A stretch of 64,000 bases of DNA, taken from Phoenix dactylifera. Its lineage: Eukaryota > Streptophyta > Magnoliopsida > Arecales > Arecaceae. Positions 23,220-34,800 of the stretch are shown here, piece by piece. Both the position numbers and the translations under genes were made by a program. Where the stretch lies: contig NC_052402.1 in the NCBI RefSeq assembly GCF_009389715.1, forward strand, positions 20,716,956-20,780,955. Direction: 5' to 3'. The notes beneath the pieces were generated by a model, which was not told where the DNA came from, did not search any database, and worked only from the letters and a program-made list of their open reading frames with translations. Position 1 is the first letter of the stretch. Every line of letters starts with the position of its first letter.

Positions 23220-24863
23220 GCTAGATGAACAGGAAAAAGCTTCCATTCAGCCTGATGGAAGTGAATCTGGTGCAGGTGTCAATGAAGAGAATGAAATATT
23301 TTGGGGGTTAGATGATGTGCCTAGTAATGAAATTTTGTTATCTGGAACTTTCTTTTCTAAGTATGGTCCATCAAACTTACTTAGCAACTGATTGATTTAC
23401 ACAAGCAGTTGAAGAAAATAATTGTTTGGATGGTGGGTTCAATAATTGAAAATAATTTCAATAAGTATGAAATTTTTGACTTTGTAGTTCAAATTGCGCG
23501 GAGGTGACAGTTCAAAGTATTTTCTGAAGCCTCCTGCCAATTTGCTTGTACTAGAAGGAGATTGTTTAGATACCACTTGTGATGCTAGCGAATTAGAATC
23601 ATATCTGGTAATATTATGTTAGCCATTACTTGAACAATTTTGTCTTATTTTCTGATGCTGTTGTTTGATCATGTTTTCCCATAGTTAGCAACCTGTGATT
23701 TTTATGGAGATTTTCTTCTGCTGGACCCCTGTGATGCGGGAGCTGTCTATGATTCTTTAAAAACAAATGCTGCTGGTAAAGAAAACATTGCACCCCATAG
23801 AGGCAGCTTGATCAGGTCTAAATCTCGCCACAGTATTCTAACTTCTCCATTGGGGAGTTCTCGGGCAACTGCTTATAGATCAAGTATTGGGAAGAACCAA
23901 GGCATCAACCTAAATCAAAATACAGCGAACAACTATGCATTTGAAGTTAACAATGATAATCATTGGTCTGGACTGCATGTTGACCCTGATCATCCTGATG
24001 GCGATGTGTGCCCTGTAGAGGAGCCAAGTTTGGGATGTTCAAATGAAATGGATGATTCTGATGATGATAATAATGATCCATGGAAGCCTCTAAATCCTCA
24101 TGAGCCTGGGAACTAGAAAATAAAACCATTCAGAAAAGGTATGTTCATTTCTTTTTTTTCCCCGCCAAGATATCTTTCCTTTTTATTTTTCTGTTATATA
24201 ATGATATTCCTTTTCTCCTGACTTGAATAGTTAAGGGTTTTAGAAGGCAGGTGATTCGTAATGTCAAGAGAAATACTTTAACTTCTCAGTTTCCGATTGT
24301 AAACTTGGATGGTGTTATCAGCCGAGAGTTTGCAGATGCATTTGAAGTAAAATCTCGTCTGCAGGAAAGGCTACATGCGCCTCAGTCACCACCCCTATTT
24401 GAAAAGGTTTTTGCAGGAAGTTTCTTAAATTTTTCATTTTAACTGATCCTTTCCTATCTTCACTCTTCATTAAGTTATGATCGAGTTTCATATTGCAGCT
24501 AAGAAGATCACTTACTTTTGGAGAACAAGAAACATATGACAGCTTTGGTGGTTTTGAGTATGAAAATGATGATAATGGAGGAGAAAATCACCCTATCGAT
24601 TCTGATCAAGCAGAACATGATCTGCTAAATACTATGTGCAATATGGACACTGAAGTACAATTTTGCCATGGGAAGGTTTGCATATAGCAGCTCCGCTTTC
24701 TGCTTGATGCTTTATCAATTATTAAGCTTATGCTTTATATGATGTATGTGATAATCATATGCAGCAAAATGATGATGCTGTGACATTTGATCGTGTTGAA
24801 GGTCTATCACAGGATGATCTAGATTCTCATGCAATCCTTGAAGATTTGTGCCACTCACATTTA
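23220..24863 (+). pseudogene. CAP-H2: CAP-H2 copy A exons 3-8
   Basis: Exon 3 encodes LDEQEKASIQPDGSESGAG then FWGLDDVP. Exon 4 encodes [20 protein letters not shown], a hallmark of plant CAP-H2. Exon 5 encodes CDFYGDFLLLDPCDAGAV then a KENIAPHRGSL linker and an acidic [21 protein letters not shown] segment ending in the TAG at 24114-24116; the downstream frame KIKPFRKG stays readable to the donor at 24139. Exon 6 encodes VKGFRRQVIRNVKR, exon 7 LRRSLTFGEQETYDSFGG with an acidic tail, and exon 8 QNDDAVTFDRVEGLSQDDLD ending CHSHL. Exons 4-8 join in phase. Splice borders match those of unit B. Confidence 0.85.
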
Positions 24864-25899
24864 GTAAAAGACAAAAATATCTATCTAGTTATCTATCTTT
24901 CTATCTGCTTGTGCATGCTGTACCGTGGACATGAGTTGCATTATAATTTCTAATATGTCATCCAATCTTCATTTCTTGACCATAATTGATTCTAAAGGTG
25001 CATCACAATATATATGTGATAGCAAGTGCTATTGTAGCTTTACATTCTAATAACCATGGTATGCTGAAGTTCCGGTCGGTTCCGCCTGTACCGAACCGGT
25101 GCCGACAGGCCCCGGTCTGGTACGACATTTGATTTCGGTTCCAACCTCTTCCGTACCGGTGCCGGTTCGCACCGGCCCAAGCGCAGGCACCCCGCATGGG
25201 CAAGCTGCCCTGTGCGGGATATTCAACGCCACCGAGTGGCATTTAACACGGATGCGCATGCATCTGCGCGGGATTTTTTTTTCTTTTGGTCTTTGCCGGT
25301 ATAGTATCGGTTCGGTACTGTACCGGAATCATACTGGTACCGACGCCCATCGGCACGTTGGTACAATCAATATGGCAAACCTTGCTAATAAGCATTTGCA
25401 AAATGCGTTTATTGATTGCATTTGTTGATGAATAAGATGATTTGGCACGGTACCCGGACCTGTATTGGTTAGCGATTGGCACGGTACAGTATGCGTTCAT
25501 ATCGTGTTGTTATAGGATGTACCAACAAAGGAGAGCTAGAGAGGGAAGGGGGGAGGGAGAAGGAGAGAGAGGAAAATAGAGAAGAGAGAGAGGGAGGGAG
25601 AGGGAGGAAGGGAGGGAGAGAGAGAGAGAGAGGGAGGTGCAGAGAGAGGCTGATGAGGTCTCCCCTATTTTGAAACAAAACAACGGGGCCCATTTTAATT
25701 TGCTGGTTTGAAATAAAATCGGCAATTGGTTTGTCGGCTCCAACCAGTTGCCGACTTCATTTCGAAACTGGCAAATCAACAAAGGGCTCCTTTATTTCGT
25801 TTTGAAACAGGGGAGCCCTCGTTGGTCTTTTCCTCTCGCGGGCTTCCTTCTCTCTCTCAACCTCTCTCTACCCCTCCCCCCTTCTTTCTATCTCTTGTC

Positions 25900-25937
<38 letters not shown>

Positions 25938-27932
25938 CTTCCACTCCCTCTGATTTGAACCAAGGTAATGACCATGCCGGCAATTGACCGGTCCGGTTTG
26001 ATATGCCACGAACTAAGCGGTTTGGCATGGTTCAACAAACTTTGATTTGTTCTCTACTGGTCCAATCTGAGCTAGTTTAATAAGACTTCCCCCTACTTAA
26101 TCTTCTTGGAATATATTGATTATTCCAACCAGGCTGACCTTATTCCCATATGCAATATGAATAGTGGATTCAAGGGTTGACATATGGCTGGTAGATCATC
26201 TGTTTCTCTAATATCCAAAAATCATTAAACAAATGTTCCCTTATTGTTTTGGAAGGAAACTCTGTGGTATTGAAAATTTTCTTGCTAATTAACTCCATAA
26301 TTGACATCTGGTTCAATCGGTCCAAAGATTTTTATGTTCCTAATGCTCAGCATAAAGGCAAATAAACTTGCATGCCTCATTTGTTTCATTCCATAAATCA
26401 ACTAACTGGTGTCAATTTGTTCTTGCATTGTACTCTTTTACCCCAAAATCTTTTCTTGATGCCTTTTCGTTGGAAGGGTAGAAGACAATGATGCAAGAAG
26501 AGTTATTAAACCCTCCATTTCAATGAAACAAGAAAAGCAAGCTGTTGGTTTGGATATGCATTGCTAGATTTATCTTAGAATTTTGTGGGAAGTCTGAAAA
26601 CTTGCCTAGAAGCAGAAGATTCTATGTAAATACATGGCATGAAGTATTTTTACTACTTTTCTTTGCTGAAAAAGCTCTACTTTGTTAGAGTTATCATCCT
26701 TCTATGGGCTCCATTTTAGATGTGAACAATGCCTTTTTTTATGGATGATTTATGTAGGATCTCTGTGCGGGAAACCGCGAGAGAAAACTTGAATAGATAG
26801 AATATCAACTAGAGGTTATTGTGCCTTCAAAGGGAGGACCTAATGACCTGAAAGTTTGAGTACGGAGCAATTGTTCATGCAACTTCTGAAGTTACATTGT
26901 TGATGGCTCATATGAAAGAAATGAAGCTTTGAATTAATGGTCCTTGGTCTCCTCAAAAACAATTAGTGGTCTTTGGAAGGTATATTGTGATGATAACCCA
27001 CAATTTGTATGGTTAACGAATCTTCCAGGCTTATATTTGCTAAAACATAGTTGATCGATGTGCCCACATAAGAAATCAGAATGAAGGGAACCAGTTGAAA
27101 GCTATTCAAAGCTTGGAGGGACTATTAATCTTTATTTGTTATTAGTTGGTTTTACCATAATTTATGTAGATTACACTTTAACCACTACTTGGGACCTTAT
27201 CAAATCAGGCCAATCATGGTATAATGGGTAACTGAAGGACACCATTCAAGGAAATAAAGGAGTGCATAGCCTCATAAGTCAGGTCATCGTCCATGGTTTT
27301 CTTCCCTCTCCTTTCTCTCTCCTCTATTGTGCATTTTTTGCATGTTGCTCCATCTGGCATGCATTTCATTTATCCATATCCTTTGAACCTTTTATGCGTC
27401 TTTTCTTTTCTTCGAGAGACTGTTGCATATCTAATTTTTATAGGGTAACTTATGCATGAATGAACTCGGCGTTAAGCTTTGATAATAGGTTAAAGTCAAA
27501 CCATGATGTCACTGCATGACTGCAACGGTAAAAGGGTCTCTCACCCAATTTTCCTGATATAAAGTTATGGTGCTTTGTGGGAATGGCCATGGATGGAGCT
27601 ACATCAGTCCATTGCTTATTGAAGATGAGTTAAACTCTGGCTTCTAGATGCCAGTTCTCAGGTTTGAGGATGACATGGATTGCCTTGTATTATGTTGCCT
27701 TTCAGCAGGGTTTATCAACTATTAAGGAGCTCTTGAATTTCCTCTGGCCGGGAATTGGTTAGGCAGATGATGATCTGTGCATCAAATGAAGGATTGTTAA
27801 GGAAACTTCTACTTGTGGCGGTGGCTTCGGTGTTTATAGTGTGAACGTATTAGGTGAATTCATATGACATACTTGTTCTTGTGATCAAAAATTGAGAAAC
27901 TCTATGTATTTAACACAAACTCTTGATTTCAG
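24864..27932. other. CAP-H2 copy A region between exons 8 and 11; exons 9-10 missing
   Basis: Collinear with unit B up to about 27144 (matching 58680). It contains the GGTACCG-rich block (25070-25500), a GA-rich run (25536-25640) and a CT run (25906-25934). From 27145 to about 27866 the sequence is unrelated to unit B and contains no match to exons 9-10. Homology resumes at CATATGACATACTTG near 27867. Confidence 0.65.
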
Positions 27933-28160
27933 GTGAACAATGGGAATGTTGATCTACAAAGAGCTCCAGCAAGTGATGAGTTTGTGTGTCACACTGCTGC
28001 AAATCCCTTCTATGTGAAGCTCCTTCGCCGTGCCAGAAGAGAAGAAATGGGGAACTGTTCAACAAGGAAAAGAGTTGATTTCCCTTTGAGGAAAGGGTGC
28101 ATAAAAGCAAGTTCTTCCACCTCAGAAGCCACCTCACCTTTATGGCAGGTTCTCTCCTAA
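27933..28160 (+). pseudogene. CAP-H2: CAP-H2 copy A terminal exon
   Basis: Opens after TTTCAG and reads VNNGNVDLQRAPASDEFVCH then TAANPFYVKLLRRARREEM and a basic tail (KRVDFPLRKGCIK), ending VLS-stop. It corresponds to the end of the C-terminal kleisin segment that contacts SMC4. Compared with copy B (61016-61258) it lacks five codons (KSLHQG in B, W in A). Confidence 0.8.
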
Positions 28161-29650
28161 GCTTGGGAAGGGCAGTGTTATCAGGTGTACTCCTGAGGGC
28201 AAGAGAAGATGGAGGTCTACTTGGTTTATAGATCCATTTGATTTGCAGTCTTCTGGTTGACATAAATCAACTTTTTCTTTTTTAATTTGAGGATGATGTA
28301 AAATGGCTGTTGAATGGTCTGGAATCATATGTCAGTACCATACTCATGTAACTCGCATATCAGTTCCCTCTAACAAGTAGGTAGGTGACAACACTTTAAT
28401 TTATGGCTTAGGACTAGGCAGGTATATATGTTAAAAATTTCTGTAATTCCTGTATGGTTATTCATTAATCAATATATTTCAGTTGTCCATCCTTGTTTAT
28501 ATGTAATAGCAGCAATGCCCTTTTAATAAATCTATTTTTTTTTTTTTTTTTGTTAAAGTTGTCTGTTTCAATCTCATTTGAGATAGTGTCTAAGATGAAC
28601 ATTTTCAGCTGCAAACAAAACTTCTGGACAAGGCCAGATGTTTGTTTCTAGGTGAGTTCTTTTTTGCATTTTATTTCATTATCTATATGATTTACTAGTG
28701 TGGATAGATAAAATGTTTACTTTTTTCTTTTTTCTGTAACTTCTAGTGTTTATAATAGACCAAGGTGTAATTTATAGATCTCCTTGATTTCTTCAACATA
28801 GAAGATGAGTGAGTGGAATTTTCTCCCCTTCTTGTTTTGTATTTGCAAAGTATCGGTTGATACCTATAGTCTATTATTTTGTCTCTTGATGCATAAATTG
28901 AAGAATGAGATTAACATTACTTTTGCAATAAATTATGGAAAAATTCGTACAAGATGCCATTTTTGGAGTGCCATTTTTCTCCATGTTTTTTGTACATGTT
29001 TCTGGATGCTTTTACATCGTGTTTTATCATTCAACTGGATCGATGCATGATATCTCTTGCGTGGGGTTCATAAATCGCTTGATTTTAGCTCCATGAGTTG
29101 AGCAAGGTGTCGAAGCCCTTTATGTCGTGTCTGATGTCCGTGGCCTCTTCGTTCACATTGGCTCTAGAGTTGGGGTTGGTGGAGAAGATATGAACGATAT
29201 CTCCCTTCTTTATGTGGAGGTGGGTAAGGCCAGGGTGGAGAGTAGGAGAAAGGAGTCGAAACCAAGCAGGAAATGTGATAGTGATGCAGTGCATGGGTTG
29301 AAACTGAGCGAACAACGAGCGATATCTCGTCTCCTCGAGGGAAGAAGGTTATCACCGAAGGTTGGGCTGCGAAATATGTCATGATGGACGAGGTGAAGGA
29401 GCATGGACAAGTTATAACGAATCCACTTTGTTTTCATTTGAGGTGAAAAGCAATTCATCTTTCAGGATTTTTGACCATCCACCAACGTTAAGAATTCTTA
29501 ATTATTGAGCTAATTTGGGTGAGGCCATCATTGGGTGGGAAACGAAGGCTTTGTGGTGGGGAAGAGGGGTATGTATAGACCTGCCAAGAGGAAATCAGAG
29601 GAACATCAAATGCACGACCACTTTAATTATGGAGTCCACAGGAGAGGCCA
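28161..29650. other. 3' flank of CAP-H2 copy A
   Basis: Collinear with 61259-62915. It probably includes the 3' UTR (poly-T runs and AATAAA-like stretches near 28490-28550). On the minus strand there is a 76-codon ORF (29085-29315) whose C-terminus KGFDTLLNSWS and KKGDIVHIFS segment reappear, frameshifted, in unit B. I do not recognise it. Confidence 0.45.
29085..29315 (-). pseudogene. Unrecognised minus-strand coding fragment, unit A
   Basis: Ends ...KKGDIVHIFSTNPNSRANVN-EEATDIRHDIKGFDTLLNSWS-stop on the minus strand. The unit B counterpart (62253-62750) is longer upstream but shifted out of frame relative to this C-terminus. Shared reading with different indels suggests remains of an older coding sequence, but no family is recognised and it may be chance. 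Confidence 0.25.
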
Positions 29651-29654
29651 TGTT

Positions 29655-30153
29655 GGACTCATTTAGTTCCTAGGATAGGAGGGAAAAACTATGGTCAATA
29701 GAAAAATGGAGAAATACTTTATGTTTGGTTGGAGTTTTTAAACAAAAGAGATGAGAAAATAGCTTCTCCCATGGGAATAAGATTTCCACATTTTATTAGA
29801 AAGAAAAAACTATGAGGGCTACGGGAAAGTCCAATTCCCACCAGCTGAGAATTAGGATTTTTTTTTTTTTTGCAAAACTACCCTTAAGCTTTTTAGAAAG
29901 AATAGGGTATGTTTTTTATTATTATTATTATTAAAGGTATAACAAGTATTTTACACAACTACAAGTACTTTGCACAGCTTTCTCAAGAAAGTACATGTTT
30001 AACCAAACATAAGTCACTCTAGAATATGTCATTTTATTGTTGGTCAACTAAACATGCAAAAGCTACTTTTTCAAGTATCATATAACTAAGCATTAGTTTT
30101 ATTGAAAAAATATTTCAGTGAGGAGAACTTCTTTCCACAAATTAAATGAGTTC
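29655..30153 (+). mobile_element. Tourist-like MITE, copy 3
   Basis: About 499 bp starting GGACTCATTTAG and ending TTAAATGAGTTC, related along its length to MITE copies 1 and 2. It is shared with unit B (62921-63397), so it predates the duplication. The flanking TWA is no longer clear. Confidence 0.7.
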
Positions 30154-31104
30154 GTCTTGATCCAATCAGGCCAATTATTGGAGGGGTAAAGGTTTCCAAA
30201 ATTACGTACAATGGATGCAAACAAAAATAATACTTTAAAAAGTGTCGGCCTTGCATGAATGTAATCATGCAAATTTTTTCATAATTTATGATAATTTTTA
30301 CTAGAATGAGGTATTTATAGGAGAATTATAGGTAGTGCAACCTCATCCAAGCTCTTGCATAATACATAGTTGAGGCTTATATGTTCGAACAAAACCTGTA
30401 TCTCCCAATATTTTGTCTTTTTTTATTTACTTTCTGAAAGAGCACCATACAACCTTCCACCAATATTTATATTTTGCTCTTTTCTTTTAATGTAGTTTCT
30501 GAAAGAGCACCGTGCAACTTTCCACCAATATTTGCATGCAATATGCTGAACAAATCTCCCAATTTAGTTGTTCAATCTGGCCTATGACCGTCTTCAATTT
30601 GTGGTCTGTATAATTCTTGCTCCCGAGCGATGCAATAATGTGAGCAGCCTCCTGTGATGCCTAGATTTGCTGAAAGAATGTGAGCATGATTTCGTTTGCA
30701 CAGTTCTTGATGTGGCCACTGCCAAAATTGTTCCCAGCTACTTTATCTGATACTTGTTTGCCCCTTTTGCGGCATCGTTGCCTATGAGGTTGATCACAAA
30801 TTTGGAGCCTGGTTATGTTGTTGATGCAAATGTTGTCTTTGACCAAACAGCATATGTTGGGCACTAGAAGTCCTAGTGGTGCTTCTTTTGTTTTTCTTCT
30901 TCTCCTCCTCCTCCTTGCACCTTTTGTTTGCATATAATAGTGTGCAAATGAGGCCAGTGTGCAAGATTGGCTTATGAAATAGAGGCAGTCCTCCTTCATA
31001 GCCTGACCTCTGACCAATCTTGATGAAATTAATATTTAAACAGTTTGCAGGTATGTCCACCAAGAGGCTAAACCAGGGGGGCTACTCGAACCGTTATTGT
31101 TGTT
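30154..31104. other. Shared intergenic tail of unit A
   Basis: Collinear with 63398-64000, although unit B lacks about 300 bp around 30630-30960. It includes two copies of a 'TTTCTGAAAGAGCACC...ACCTTCCACCAATATTT' segment (30433-30475 and 30494-30533). No gene is recognised; a 118-codon minus-strand ORF (30661-31017) has no known domain. Confidence 0.45.
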
Positions 31105-31225
31105 GTTTTTGGGAGAAAGCAGGGCTAAGCCTACCGTGGCCATTATGTTTATTAATATAAACCATATAATAGATACAGTACAAGATAAGTCTCAGTTTCA
31201 AAAAGGGCTCACTTTCATCAATAAA

Positions 31226-31759
31226 AATGCGTACTTATTCTCACGCACTTTCTGCTGTAAATCATCAGTCTACATATATTTACAAGCACTGTAGTTTATC
31301 ATAAATACAAACAATTCATTTTTTGCTTTTTAAGAAGCAATCCATTTGCTATCGCTGGCCAAGTACAAAAGAGTAACGGCTATTTGTTTGCACAAAAATA
31401 TATTCCAGGCACATGTCGCGACAGAATCGGTGTAACGTGGAGAGTTGGTGCGGCAGCAGTGGACGGAGACCTGGAAACATTTTCCAGTAAATACTTTTTG
31501 AAAAATGCGTACTTATTCTCTCGCACTTTCCGCTGTAAATCATCAGTCTACATATATTTACAAGCACTGCAATTTATCATAAATACAAACAATCCATTTT
31601 TTGCTTTTTAAGGAGCAATCCATTTGCTATTGCTGGCTAAGTACAAAAGAGTAACGGCCATCTGTTTGCACAAAAAGAGTAACATGGAGAGCTGGTGCGG
31701 CAGCAATGGACGGAGACCCTGAAACATTTTTCAGTAAATACTTTTTCAAAAAAAAATCC
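31226..31759. repeat. Tandem direct repeat, about 278-bp period, downstream of NLR-B
   Basis: AATGCGTACTTATTCTC...TTTGCACAAAAA at 31226 repeats from 31504 with a few substitutions. The second part (GGTGCGGCAGC...GTAAATACTTTTT) is present at about 31445-31500 and again at about 31694-31748. It lies within 110 bp of the NLR-B stop codon and so probably covers its 3' flank or terminator. Confidence 0.85.
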
Positions 31760-31870
31760 AGTAAATAGAAACATTCTTCTTTGCTCTAAATAATGCAGTT
31801 TTTCCTACAAAATAGGAAACAGAAAGTCGGTAAAGAGGATGGTGTGATGGGCTGTACCTGTCTCAGTAGG

Positions 31871-34800
31871 CTACGAAATCACATTATGCGACTTTTTCAT
31901 CATTTCCCTGTGCCTTCGCAATTGCTCTGTCAACACCGGATGACAACGATGGAAATTTAAAACTTGTAGGGATGAAGGCAGGCCCTTTTCTGGCAGCGAG
32001 CGGATCTCAGGGCAATTTTTTATCTGCAATTGTCGGAGGGTGGAAAGGCTATGCAACTCTGTTGGCAGGGACTCAAGATTGTTGCAATTTACAAGGCGTA
32101 GGTATCTAAGAGATTTGAGTCCTTGCAACCATAATTTTTGCTCCTCTCCAGCGAACAATATGCGTTCAGTTGAGTCAATGATTTCGAGCATTTCAAGTGA
32201 GGGCTGGGTGATTGTGGAGAATAGCACTTTGACCAGGACAGTGTTGTCGATGTGCAAGAAGCGAAGACGTGCCGGACCCTCGCCCTGCTCTTCCTCATTT
32301 GCCAATACCGTGAGCCGAGGACATCTTACTATATCCAAAAATTTAAGAGATCTGAGAGCTCGTAAGTCCCCTAGGGACCTCAGTTCTCCGCAGTCCCGAA
32401 TATTCAAAACTGTGAGAGCAATCATGTGACCGAGCACTTCTCCTGGAAGAGAAGTTATGTGTGGGCAGCGGACCAACTCCAACCAGGTGAGAAAGGTGAG
32501 GTTGTGCAGGCAGCCAGGTAGTGGCCCATCCAGATGACCACATGAATCCAATGTAAGTTGTTTGAGAGAAGAGGGAAGGATCAGTTGCACTGGGGACGGG
32601 AGCAAGGGACAGTCCTCGATTCTCAAATTCTCGAGGGAGAGAAAATCTTTAAACCTTTCCATTGGCAACCGCACAACCTTCTGACAGTCAAAAATACTCA
32701 AGACCCTAATAGCCGGCAGGTGGTGTGACAACAGCCATTGTTCCAGATTTACCAGGTTTGGACACTGGTATATAAGCATGAGAGAAATTGAAGAGGTCTT
32801 GCTGCTGCTGCTGCTGCACTGTGTCATACTGCTCCCATCACTAAAACCGTGGTCTGCGTCCCATGATTCTGGGAGCATATTTATTCCCACATTCTCTAGG
32901 GACAATTCTTTGAGCGAGGGAGGGTGGCATGGTAAACCCCTTAGCTTGGGACAGTTCCGGATATGGAGCTTAAGCAGTCGAGGAAATACTTGGATACCTT
33001 CTGCGCTGAACCATTCTTCCCATGCCAGCATGTCTAAAATCTCCAGCTCTTTCAGCAACAGGAATCCTTGGACCTCTGGAGAGCCATAGAATTCATGACC
33101 AACTTGCTTCACCGCATGCATATTTTTGATGCGCAGAATCTCGAGGGATGGCAGCTGTCCAAGAGATGGAAGTTGCCCGCAGCTTTGGATATTTTCTAGG
33201 CAAATAGCTTTCAAATATTTGAGCGATTGTGGCTCCAGCCAACTTGGAAATCGGACACCACCATAGTTTCTGATTTCCAACCTTCGGAGATTGGAATGCG
33301 GTTTGAGGCCTTCAAGTACCTCATCAGCGTTCCCTAAGCTGGTGCCTCTATCAATATTCCATATCAAGGCCAATTCATCAAGGTACTGTTTATTATTCAG
33401 CTTAGCTTGACTGGCCTCTTCCTCACTTTCGATGCTCTCAAGATTTTTAATGCAAATTCTTCCACGAAGCTGTATCATGTCCTTTAATTCTTCAATCTTG
33501 TGCCCTCTCTGCTTTACAACTTCGAATACTGACAACTCTTGGAGAGACGTTAACTTCCTGATATCAGCCAACTCGCATTTTGTCTCCTCATCTATTTTAA
33601 GCTGCCTCAATTTAACTAGGTTGGCCATGCGTGTAGGAAAATTTTCAATTGGGCAGCCAGATATATTTAACACCTGAAGATTGTAAAGGTTACACAGTGA
33701 TTCAGGCAACCTTCGAATTATGGTGAAAGAGATATCAAGGTATCGAAGATGTTTTAAATTGCCAATACTTTCAGGCAACTCTTTGATCCGACAATTCCTG
33801 AATTTCAACACACGGATCTTTGTTGACGCTGTGAACAAGCAATCAAGCACAGACCAAAAGTTTGTATCATACAAATTCTTGAAGACAAGGGTGCGTAGAT
33901 TCTTACAATTGGCAAAGTTACTCAACTCCAGATTCAGAGTATTTATTGATAGGTGTCGAAGCCTGCTGGGGATTTTCTGCCACTTGCCATCTTCTATTCT
34001 TAGATATTCGCCGACTGAGACAGACTGTACCAGATCATGTATCAAATCATGTATCCCATATGCATCATTCCATTTATGCTGAAAGAAAGATCTGCCAAGT
34101 AAATCATCGAAATACTCACTCCCTACCTCTTCAATCCGCACATTTCCTTGAGGTACAATAAAGCCTTGTGCCATCCAGACTTGGACTAGCTCGTCTTTTC
34201 TGTAGAAATAACCTTTAGGAAATATAGAACAATATGCAACACACTGCTTCAGATATCCAGGCAAGTACTGATAGCTCAACTGTAGGACCGGCATAATGCC
34301 ATCTTCACATTGTTTTAGTTCCCATATTTCACTGTTCATGATGGTTCTCCAGTGCCTCTCATCCAAGTCTAAATTCAATAGGCCTCCTAGCGTCTTTGCT
34401 GCAAGTGGAGATCCCTTCAGCCTGTCAGCAATCTTCCTACCAATAGCTTCCAACTCAAGATGTTCTTTGGGGTTCTGAGAACCAAATGCAAGTCTACTGA
34501 AAAATTCCCAATAGGCATCATTTGGTAAACCCTCTAAGAAGACTGCCTCCATTGTGCCCATCATCTTTGCTACCTTTTGAGATCTAGTTGTTACCAAGAT
34601 CTTGCTTCCCTGCAGCCCGGACCTTAATGGAGCACACAGACGATCCCATTCGTTGCGGTCATCATTCCAGATGTCATCAAGGACGAGCAGGAATCTCTTT
34701 GACATTATCTTCTCCTTAAGGATCTCTTGGAGACAATTCAAATTTTGGTGATCAGAGAGTCTCCCCCGGGTAACAGACTCTATTATCTCTTTAGTTAGCC

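Larger units (their letters stand above)
11644..28160 (+). pseudogene. CAP-H2: Condensin-2 complex subunit H2 (CAP-H2), copy A, degenerate
   Basis: CAP-H2 is the kleisin of condensin II, a nuclear SMC2/SMC4 complex for chromosome compaction. Nine exons can be placed: 11644-11839, 11963-12062, 23220-23323, 23488-23607 (5' border uncertain), 23685-24138, 24231-24406, 24499-24675, 24765-24863 and 27933-28160. Phases agree at most joins. Lesions seen: TGA at 12052-12054 in exon 2 (EFL-stop-QKR), TAG at 24114-24116 in exon 5 where copy B has TTG, and no counterpart of copy B exons 9-10 ([23 protein letters not shown]) anywhere between exons 8 and 11. Intron 2 is 11 kb and filled with repeats. The exon 3/4 join is out of phase as drawn. 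A dead or dying gene fits best; assembly error is the alternative. Confidence 0.85.
17585..31104. repeat. Segmental duplication block, unit A copy
   Basis: This 13.5 kb block is collinear with 37874-64000 apart from insertions and deletions. It covers half a MITE, intron sequence, CAP-H2 exons 3-8 and 11, and the 3' flank. The NLR genes are duplicated as well: 1-2687 matches 33473-36345. Unit A-only features are the LINE tail (about 19390-20290), about 470 bp near 20474-20945, and a second GGTACC repeat. Unit B-only features are the 13 kb LTR nest, the TRIM and an LTR fragment. Confidence 0.92.
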
